From the NCBI GenBank assembly GCA_947165685.1, contig CAMVBK010000087.1, positions 1-8,972 of the forward strand: a DNA stretch of 8,972 bases, given 5' to 3'. The notes beneath the pieces were generated by a model that ran no database searches, was not told where the DNA came from, and saw only the letters and a program-made list of their open reading frames with translations. Made by a program: the position numbers and the translations under genes. The stretch's first letter is position 1; each line of letters opens with the position of its first letter. Positions 1 through 4,985 of this stretch are shown one piece after another. This DNA comes from F23-D06 sp947165685 (GTDB taxonomy: Bacteria; Bacteroidota; Bacteroidia; Bacteroidales; WCHB1-69).

Positions 1-832
1 AATAGGGGTGTTTGGGCGGGAAGATCTTTTCCTGCTTGCCGGGGTTGAAGCGGAAGATCTGCTTCTTGGGGGTGTCGGTGCAGTTGGCGCCGGCGGCCAT
101 GGCGGCGGCGGAGTCGCTGCGGGGGTACTTGCCCTGGCGCACCTGCACGGCGGTGCAGCGGCAGTTCCATCCGTTGGGCGGGAGGTAGGAGTCCCAGAAG
201 GGGTCGGAGGGCGGCAGGGTGATGCCGTCGAGGGCGGCGTGCTCCTCGCGCACGCGGGAGTCGCCTGCAGTGCGGTACTGCAGGTCGTAGCGGTCGCCTT
301 CCTGTTCCCACTCTTTCCACTTCACGGCCATCTGCGTGGAGGCCGTGGCGAAGTTGTACTCCGCCTGCAGGTAGTTCCGATTATAGACTTTGTTTATCGT
401 TTCAACGTCCTTTAAGAACTGTTGAAAGGGCTTGAAATTGCCGTCGTCGCCCTTGAGCATCCGGGAGGCCTCCACGAGCTCGTGGTGGGTCTTGAATCCG
501 GAGAAGAAGAAGATGTTCTGGTCGAGGGTGGCGGTGAGCTCTTCGGGGATGTCCTGCGTGATGGCGAGATTGTTGAGGGGTTTTGCCAGAATGCGGCGGG
601 TTTCCTCGATGGCGGCACACGGTTCTGGATCGGTGAGTCGCTTGGGGTCGTAGCCCTTCTGTTTGTGCAGCCATTCAACGAGGCGTTGCCAGACGGAGGG
701 GTTGTATTCGGGGGCGGGGGTGTTTGAGTTAAGAGTTAAAAGTTGAGAGTTAAAAGTTGCGGTCCCGTAGAGGTGCCGCAGGGCGTGGTGGAAATCGCGG
801 TAGCCGGGCGTGTGGGGGACGCCCGTCAGACG
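1..832 (-). CDS. Mu F-like minor head protein (partial; -1 frame extension of the portal gene)
   Basis: This open minus-strand frame runs off the left edge, so the C terminus is missing. About 277 codons are visible. The C-terminal half shows the Phage_Mu_F (gp30) minor head pattern: an AEYNFA/QMAVKWKEW helical stretch (about nt 360-310), then YDLQYRTAGDSRVREEHAAL (about nt 295-235), then the Cys-rich PPNGWNCRC (about nt 180-150). In Mu-type phages this protein acts in early head assembly next to the portal. No ATG, GTG or TTG occurs in this frame from the portal end (826) down to GTG 475-473 and ATG 460-458, yet the intervening roughly 119 codons read as real protein (FRLTGVPHTPGYRDFHHAL, later IPEELTATLDQNIFFFSGFK). 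I therefore infer expression as a -1 frameshift extension of the portal, giving a fusion of at least 674 residues. The alternatives are a CTG start at 829-827 overlapping the portal TGA, or a sequencing indel. The family call is firm; the start mechanism is inferred. Confidence 0.85.
726..758. repeat. Short A/T-rich direct repeat tract inside the F reading frame
   Basis: On the plus strand this 33-bp tract is built from GAGTTAA-type units; GAGTTAAAAGTT occurs at 733-744 and again at 747-758 (period 14). It is much more A/T-rich than the flanking DNA. It is 11 codons long and keeps the minus-strand F frame open (TFNSQLLTLNS). It resembles the repeat tracts at 7811-7836 and 8501-8555, which lie between genes, but has the opposite orientation relative to its gene. 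Confidence 0.7.
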
Positions 833-840
833 AAAAAACG
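805..840 (-). promoter_or_regulatory. Putative programmed -1 ribosomal frameshift site at the portal/F junction
   Basis: Read on the minus strand, the portal codons CGT TTT TTC GTC TGA contain the heptamer T_TTT_TTC (838-832), which fits X_XXY_YYZ in the portal frame. After a 6-nt spacer (831-826, including the stop) comes a perfect 7-bp stem, CGGGCGT (825-819) pairing with ACGCCCG (811-805), around a 7-nt loop (818-812). A slip of -1 continues into the Mu F-like frame as FF-RLTGVP. Slippery heptamer, 5-9 nt spacer and downstream structure are the known parts of -1 frameshift signals. That it works here is inference. Confidence 0.65.
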
Positions 841-2022
841 GTCGTCGGGGGCGGCCATCGCCGGGGCGGCGGGAAATTCCTTCTTGCCGAGGATCTTGAC
901 GTTGTATTTCTCGGCGAAATACTGCGGGTCAACCTCGTAGTTGTCGAGCAGCATCCGTTCAATCTCAATCTGCTGCTCCGGGGTGTAGTCGGGGTATTCG
1001 TCCCACTCGAAGCGGCAGCCCTGCAGCGGGAAGCCGTGGACGATGAGGAACGGGATGAGTTTGTGGTTGACGGTGTCGCGGAGCATGTCGGCATCGGCGT
1101 CTATCAGGTTGTTGAGGACCTTGAGGTGGACTTCCGACTGCGACAGGGAGCTGCCGTTGTCGATGGTCATGGTCTGCCCGAGCACGGCCTTGGAGATCTC
1201 GGAGTTGCAGCGGTCGATGCGGCGGTCATAGACGTTGAAGGCGTCGCCGCGCGTGGTCTCCTTGATTTCGAGCTCGGTGCCTTCCGGGAAGAGCGCCCAT
1301 CCGGCTGCGCCGAGTTCTTTGAGGAAGTGTTCGGTTTTGTCAATCTCCTTCTGGTCGCGGGAGGCTGTTTTGCCGATGCGGATGGGCATCCCGAAAATCT
1401 CGCCGAACATGTCCCAGTAGGCGAGCATGTTCTTCTTGGAGATGCACTGCGGGGTGAGGTCGAGCAGCAGTCCGAGGTTGTCGGGCTTCCCGATTTCCAC
1501 ACAGGAGTGGGCGAACACGCCGTCGCGGTAGGAGATGCCGCGATGCGGGTCGTCTCCCACCTCACGCACCACCACGCCGTATTCGGGGATGACGTTGCGG
1601 CGGGGCACCAGCACGCAGCTCCCGAAGGCGGGATGGCCGTCGAAGGCGGTGAGGTCGTTGAACTGCACCAAAGAGTGGCCGTAGAAGAGGCTGTCGAGGG
1701 CGAAGTCCACGAAGTCCTTGAACCACGGGGCCTCGAACATTTCGGTGAGCTCGGGTTTCTCCTTGCCGCTTTTATCGGCTATTTTGAAGGTTTTGCGCTT
1801 CACGAAGTTCTTCCGCTGGGTGACACAGCCGGTGAGGTGGTTGTCCACCATGGCGTCGCGGTAGATGTCGTAGAGGCGGAACCGCTGGGGGTTGTCGGGG
1901 TTGAGGGCCATCTGCCAGGCTTGGCGCCAGAAGGAGATGTCTTTTTTGGTGAGCTGCTCGGCGTTGGCCTTGATTTCGACCAGGAGCGAGCGTAGCTTTT
2001 TTTTGTCGATGGGTTTGTTCAT
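826..2022 (-). CDS. DUF935 (Mu gp29-like) phage portal protein
   Basis: 398 residues, shorter than Mu gp29 (about 510). The portal forms the dodecameric ring at one capsid vertex through which DNA is packaged and to which neck and tail attach. Supporting segments are the N-terminal AWQMALNPDNPQRFRLYDIY (residues about 35-54), DNHLTGCVTQRK, DFVDFALDSLFYGHSLVQF, the VPRRNVIPEYG/VGDDPHRG region, YWDMFGEIFGMPIRIGKTAS, and the C-terminal AVLGQTMTIDNGSSLSQSEVH, all typical of DUF935 portals. The start ATG lies 14 nt after the DUF1320 stop, so the genes are probably co-transcribed. Codons 7-9 (AAA AAA AAG) form an A8 run. The gene ends in the slippery sequence at 838-832, two codons before TGA, so a portal-F fusion is possible. 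Assignment rests on family resemblance and gene order. Confidence 0.9.
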   Translation of the reverse strand: MNKPIDKKKLRSLLVEIKANAEQLTKKDISFWRQAWQMALNPDNPQRFRLYDIYRDAMVDNHLTGCVTQRKNFVKRKTFKIADKSGKEKPELTEMFEAPWFKDFVDFALDSLFYGHSLVQFNDLTAFDGHPAFGSCVLVPRRNVIPEYGVVVREVGDDPHRGISYRDGVFAHSCVEIGKPDNLGLLLDLTPQCISKKNMLAYWDMFGEIFGMPIRIGKTASRDQKEIDKTEHFLKELGAAGWALFPEGTELEIKETTRGDAFNVYDRRIDRCNSEISKAVLGQTMTIDNGSSLSQSEVHLKVLNNLIDADADMLRDTVNHKLIPFLIVHGFPLQGCRFEWDEYPDYTPEQQIEIERMLLDNYEVDPQYFAEKYNVKILGKKEFPAAPAMAAPDDRFFV

Positions 2023-2036
2023 AGTTCTTTGTGTTA

Positions 2037-2453
2037 TCAGTAGTCATACTGTTGCTTCGGCATGGAGCCGTAGCGCATAGGTTGCACGTATTCGCCGTTC
2101 TCGTCGGTGGCGGCGGGGAGGTCGGGGGTTATCCGGCCGGCGGCCACCCGGTCGAGCCACTGCACGGCGCGGTCGTAGCGTTCCTTCACGGGCTCGTAGA
2201 GGATATCCACGTTGGAGAGCCGGATGATGTACCACAGGGCGATGTCCTTGACGATTTCCAGCAGGAGGGGGTTGCGGTCGGCGCCGGTGGCGGCGAAGGC
2301 GGCGTCGGCGTTGTAACGAGCCGACAGGTAGCCCCGCGCCTCCTCGACGGCGGCGTTGATGGCCATGTGCAGGATGGTGACATCGTTTTCCACAATCTGC
2401 TCCAGCTGGTAGCTGTAGGCCACGGACCTGAGTTCTTCTTCGGTTACGAACAT
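2037..2453 (-). CDS. DUF1320 family (Mu gp36-like) head/neck protein
   Basis: 138 residues, close to the usual DUF1320 length. The opening MFVTEEELRSVAYSYQLEQI is typical: a short start, then helices with alternating charged and hydrophobic residues. EIVKDIALWYIIRL (residues about 76-89) followed by EPVKERYDRAVQWLDRVAAG matches the conserved 'K-D-hydrophobic-Y' and 'R...A..WL..VA.G' pattern of the family. In Mu the gp36-type protein is encoded among head and neck genes and is thought to act in head completion or the head-tail connector; the exact role is inferred by position. Only 2 nt separate its start from the preceding gene's stop, and 14 nt separate its stop from the portal start, so it sits tightly in the leftward operon. 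Confidence 0.82.
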   Translation of the reverse strand: MFVTEEELRSVAYSYQLEQIVENDVTILHMAINAAVEEARGYLSARYNADAAFAATGADRNPLLLEIVKDIALWYIIRLSNVDILYEPVKERYDRAVQWLDRVAAGRITPDLPAATDENGEYVQPMRYGSMPKQQYDY

Positions 2454-2455
2454 GG

Positions 2456-2701
2456 CTAATAGGATTTGTAGATGGCGGCCGCCTCTATGTCGGCGGCGGA
2501 TGCGTTTTTGAAGTAGCCGTGGTTGACGAGCTGCTTGATTTTGATTTTGGCCATGGCGACCGGTCGGCCGCCGAGATTGAGGACGAGCATCTTGCGCCCG
2601 GTCTTGAGGGTGAGGGTGTCGGCCTCGCGGATGGCCTTTCGGAGGCGGATGTGGAAGATCCGCGCTTTGATGAATTTGATGAGTTTCTTCATATCGGTCA
2701 T
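2456..2701 (-). CDS. Small basic conserved phage protein of unknown function
   Basis: 81 residues, which I do not recognise as a named family. The N terminus is very basic and amphipathic (KKLIKFIKARIFHIRLRKAI, residues about 5-24). A segment rich in small and hydrophobic residues follows (MLVLNLGGRPVAMAKIKIKQL, positions about 39-59), and the end is KNASAADIEAAAIYKSY. No signal peptide or clear membrane span is seen. The start could be M1 or M4 (MKKLIK). It sits between terminase large subunit and DUF1320, with a 2-nt gap to DUF1320, so it is very likely translated and belongs to the packaging/head operon. The basic N terminus could contact DNA or membrane; this is a guess. Confidence 0.75.
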   Translation of the reverse strand: MTDMKKLIKFIKARIFHIRLRKAIREADTLTLKTGRKMLVLNLGGRPVAMAKIKIKQLVNHGYFKNASAADIEAAAIYKSY

Positions 2702-2727
2702 TATTTAAGGGTGTCTATAAGGGGAGA

Positions 2728-2749
2728 GGGCGCACACGCAGGTGCGCCC
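2728..2749. repeat. REP-like perfect palindrome between terminase and the next gene
   Basis: GGGCGCAC (2728-2735) is a perfect inverted repeat of GTGCGCCC (2742-2749) around a 6-nt loop. It lies in the 52-bp gap between the terminase large subunit stop (2754) and the small gene start (2701). There is no T-run after it on either strand, so it is not a classical terminator. It resembles the short GC-rich palindromes scattered between genes in many bacterial genomes, and it could also stabilise or separate transcript segments. Confidence 0.6.
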
Positions 2750-2753
2750 GTGC

Positions 2754-4292
2754 CTACCATATTGTCTCGGAGGTGCGGCGGTGGCCGCAGCGGGGTTCGA
2801 AGGTTTTGAGGCGGGCGGCCTTCTGGAGCATCCAGATGGCGCCCTCGTCGGCGTCGGGCGCGTCGTCGTGTGCGCGTGCGCCCTTCTCGAAGGCGAGGGT
2901 CTGTTCCAGCCCGGCCTGCATGTCGGGGTCGTCTTTCATCTCCTCGTTGTAGAAGACGAAGCCGCGTTCCCAGAGGGGCGACACCGCCTCGATGCGCTGG
3001 AACTTGTCGGGCTTCTTTCGTTTGTCGGCGCGGATGGGCAGCTGGTAGCCGCGAAGGTTACCTTCGTTGGCAAACTCGTCGAGGAGGGTGTCCTGGAGGA
3101 AGTTGGCCTCGATGTAGTAGTCACAGATCACGCCCTCGGGAAGCGACTCGTGGAGATCGTAGAACCAGCGCACCATCTCGGCCACGCTGCACTGCCGCAC
3201 GAAGGCGCGGATGTGGTGCAGCTCGTTGCCGATTTTTCCCCACAGCTTGATGGCCTTGTAGTCGTTTTTGGTGCTGCCCTTGAACGACGGGTCGCAGTAG
3301 GCCACCAGCCGGTCGTATTTGCGCAGGGGCGGCAGCTTTTTCCAGCGGATCCAGTCGTGATGGAAGACCGCTCCCTCGGTGATGGGGTTGTTCATGTACT
3401 CCTTCTGGAAAGAGCGGTAGCCCTGGAATATCCGCCTGTCCTCGATGCGCTCCGGGGTCCACAGCTCCGGCCATAAGGGGTTGCCGTTCTTGTCAACGAT
3501 GTTGACCTTGGAGACCACGACGTTGGAAATGGCGCAGATGTTGGCCAGGACGCTGGTCTTGGATATGAGGTTGCCCACCATGATGAAACGGCCGCCGGCG
3601 GCGCCGAAACAGCCGAAGAGGGCTTCCTTCACCCAGTTGGTGAGTTTGCGCACACGGCTCTCGTTCTCGCAGAGCTCGTCGTCGTCGAGGTCGTCGATGA
3701 CGATGTAGTCGGGACGGTTCTCACGCTCGCGCAGGCCTCGGGGCGACTGCCCGCGGCCGAGCGCGTTGAAGGAGCAGCCGTCGGTGGTGACGAACTCGCC
3801 GTCCGTCCACTTGCCGGCGTTGTACTGCGGCCCGAAGTCGTGGATGTACCGCTTGTTGTACTGCAGCTCCGCCTGGAGGTCGCCGAGCAGCTGCTTGGCG
3901 TTGTCCTCGCTTTTGCCCACCAGCACCATGGTGTTGATTTCCCGTTTTTTCTGGCATTTGAGCCACAGGGGGATGAACACGTCCATGTGGGTGGACTTGG
4001 CGTGGCCGCGCGCCCACTGGAACACCGCCTTGAGGGTGCGGTTCTCCATGATCTGCCTGGCTGCCTTGATGTGGAACGGTGCGCTCGGGACGGTTTTCCC
4101 TGTCTCGGCATCGGTGCAGTAGTGCGGGAAGTAGTATTGGACGAAAAAGGCATAGTCTTTGCGGGCGCGTTCCACACGTCTGAGCTGCGCCGCCTTGGAT
4201 TCGGCGGTGTTGACGGTGGACATGCTTTGGATGGTGATGCAGAGCTGCTTCCACCGCGCGAGGGCCTCTTTCTGTCCGGGTACTGTCGCCAT
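2754..4292 (-). CDS. Terminase large subunit (packaging ATPase/nuclease)
   Basis: 512 residues, a normal length for a Mu gp28-like terminase. It pumps DNA into the prohead through the portal and cuts it at headful or end. The ATPase half shows a Walker A variant ARGHAKST (residues 94-101), a coupling stretch TMVLVGKSEDNAKQLL (121-136) and Walker B DYIVIDDLDDDE (195-206). The RNase H-like nuclease half shows three acidic clusters: AYCDPSFKGSTKNDY (331-345, D334), YIEANFLQD (393-401, E395) and HDDAPDADEGA (475-485), as expected for a two-metal nuclease. The start lies 2 nt past the TAG of the small subunit gene, so the two are translationally close. The C-terminal tail after residue 495 is basic and may contact the portal (inference). 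Confidence 0.95.
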   Translation of the reverse strand: MATVPGQKEALARWKQLCITIQSMSTVNTAESKAAQLRRVERARKDYAFFVQYYFPHYCTDAETGKTVPSAPFHIKAARQIMENRTLKAVFQWARGHAKSTHMDVFIPLWLKCQKKREINTMVLVGKSEDNAKQLLGDLQAELQYNKRYIHDFGPQYNAGKWTDGEFVTTDGCSFNALGRGQSPRGLRERENRPDYIVIDDLDDDELCENESRVRKLTNWVKEALFGCFGAAGGRFIMVGNLISKTSVLANICAISNVVVSKVNIVDKNGNPLWPELWTPERIEDRRIFQGYRSFQKEYMNNPITEGAVFHHDWIRWKKLPPLRKYDRLVAYCDPSFKGSTKNDYKAIKLWGKIGNELHHIRAFVRQCSVAEMVRWFYDLHESLPEGVICDYYIEANFLQDTLLDEFANEGNLRGYQLPIRADKRKKPDKFQRIEAVSPLWERGFVFYNEEMKDDPDMQAGLEQTLAFEKGARAHDDAPDADEGAIWMLQKAARLKTFEPRCGHRRTSETIW

Positions 4293-4294
4293 GG

Positions 4295-4747
4295 CTATTT
4301 GTTTTCAATGGTGGTGGAGTTGAGCTGCTCGCCGATGAAGATGTCCTGGTAGCGGTTCATGGTCTTCACCAGCTCGGGGGTGAGTTCGGGGTCGAGCTCC
4401 ATCCGGGATATGAGCCATTTGTTGTAGGCGGAGAAGACCTCGATGACGGTGACCACATTGGTCTGCTTGTCGAGTTTCTCGATGGCTGCGGTGGCCTTGA
4501 CCATCTCGTCCGCGCTCCATGCGCCGGATTCCAGCTTGTCGTTGATCTGGGAAAGCATCTTGGCCACGAGCTCGCGGCGTGTGATGACCTTGGCGGCCCT
4601 GAGCTGCTCCCAGGATTCGGCTTTCACCCACTTGTTGACAGTGACTGCCGACACGCCGATTTTCTCGGCGATTTGCTTCTGCGGCTCGCCGTTGAAGTAA
4701 TACAGGCGGGCCAGCTCTTTTTTCTCTTTCGATTCTTTCTTGTTCAT
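4295..4747 (-). CDS. Terminase small subunit (gpP-type N-terminal HTH)
   Basis: 150 residues from ATG 4747. The frame is open upstream to 4966, but that part reads as low-complexity intergenic DNA and the A-rich leader just before 4747 fits a Bacteroidetes start. The N terminus has an HTH typical of terminase DNA-binding subunits: ARLYYFNGEPQKQIAEKIG (about residues 14-32), then VSAVTVNKWVKAESWEQLR (about 33-51). The pattern 'Y..G...Q.IA...GVS..TV..W' followed by a Trp-containing turn is shared with gpP-related terminase domains. The rest is helical (ELVAKMLSQINDKL, DEMVKATAAIEKLDKQ) and probably oligomerises. It should recognise phage DNA and load the large subunit, whose gene starts 2 nt after this stop. 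Confidence 0.85.
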   Translation of the reverse strand: MNKKESKEKKELARLYYFNGEPQKQIAEKIGVSAVTVNKWVKAESWEQLRAAKVITRRELVAKMLSQINDKLESGAWSADEMVKATAAIEKLDKQTNVVTVIEVFSAYNKWLISRMELDPELTPELVKTMNRYQDIFIGEQLNSTTIENK

Positions 4748-4770
4748 CTCTTCTTTGGTGTTTAATGTCG

Positions 4771-4826
4771 GTTGCCGCCGGCCCGCAACAAAGCGCCGCC
4801 GTCCCCGTGAGGGGCAAAACCGGCGC
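4771..4826 (-). promoter_or_regulatory. Structured 5' leader of the terminase operon (two hairpins)
   Basis: Two inverted repeats fall in the predicted leader. The larger has an outer stem GCGCCG/CGGCGC (4793-4798 with 4821-4826) and an inner stem CCCC/GGGG (4803-4806 with 4811-4814) closing a 4-nt loop. The second is GTTGC/GCAAC (4771-4775 with 4785-4789). Neither is followed by a T-run in the leftward direction, so they look more like a leader structure or operator than a terminator. Function is unknown. Confidence 0.4.
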
Positions 4827-4833
4827 AAAAATA
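4826..4833 (-). promoter_or_regulatory. Candidate -7 promoter element for the leftward operon
   Basis: On the minus strand this reads TATTTTTG, again an exact TAnnTTTG match and identical to the rightward candidate. It would give a leader of about 70-75 nt before the terminase small subunit ATG (4747). No TTTG is seen at -33; the nearest is at 4868-4865, too far away. Confidence 0.35.
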
Positions 4834-4927
4834 CAGCGTTCAGAAATTCATTATTCCTTTTATACAAATGATGTAACAGCCTGATAACAAAATCGGTATG
4901 TTTCCGAAAAATGTGGAAAAACCTATA

Positions 4928-4935
4928 TATTTTTG
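4928..4935 (+). promoter_or_regulatory. Candidate -7 promoter element for the rightward operon
   Basis: TATTTTTG matches the Bacteroidetes -7 consensus TAnnTTTG exactly and would place the transcript start about 45-50 nt before the protease ATG (4986). The -33 partner TTTG is missing at the expected 19-nt spacing; the nearest is TTTC at 4901-4904. Confidence 0.4.
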
Positions 4936-4968
4936 CCGCCTGATTCACAAAAACCAAACCATACAATT

Positions 4969-4980
4969 ATGAAAAAGTAA
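4969..4980 (+). other. Three-codon leader ORF (MKK-stop) just before the protease gene
   Basis: ATG AAA AAG TAA lies 5 nt before the protease ATG, after a leader (accatacaatt) that looks like a good Bacteroidetes start context. It could be a remnant start or a mini-ORF tuning initiation downstream. It may equally be chance in an A-rich leader. Confidence 0.3.
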
Positions 4981-4985
4981 GCGAA

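Larger units (their letters stand above)
4748..4985. promoter_or_regulatory. Divergent intergenic region between the two head operons
   Basis: This 238-bp region lies between the terminase operon (left) and the protease/capsid operon (right) and should hold both promoters. The half near 4748-4826 is GC-rich and structured; the half at 4827-4985 is A/T-rich. TTTCC (4901-4905) and GGAAA (4915-4919) form a short inverted repeat just upstream of the rightward -7 candidate and could be an operator or activator site. No convincing -33 TTTG at the usual spacing is seen for either direction, which would fit phage late promoters that depend on an activator. Confidence 0.55.

Noticed and set aside
8..415. 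135-codon plus-strand open frame at the left edge
   Set aside because: It lies antisense to the conserved Mu F-like domain and has the Gly/Ala/Val-rich composition of a shadow frame.
458..475. GTG 475 or ATG 460 as the real start of the Mu F-like gene
   Set aside because: About 119 upstream codons in the same frame read as conserved minor head protein, so starting here would cut off much of it. It remains what an automatic gene finder would choose.
757..1995. 412-codon plus-strand open frame opposite the portal gene
   Set aside because: It is antisense to a clearly conserved portal protein, its Gly/Val/Glu/His-rich composition is that of the complement of GC-biased codons, and no domain is visible.
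2728..2749. Palindrome as an intrinsic terminator after the terminase gene
   Set aside because: No T-run follows the stem in the leftward direction and the downstream genes are tightly spaced with each other, so read-through is more likely.
4748..4966. N-terminal extension of the terminase small subunit by 73 codons
   Set aside because: The extension covers the A/T-rich promoter region and the hairpins, its composition does not look like protein, and the ATG at 4747 gives a normal family start.
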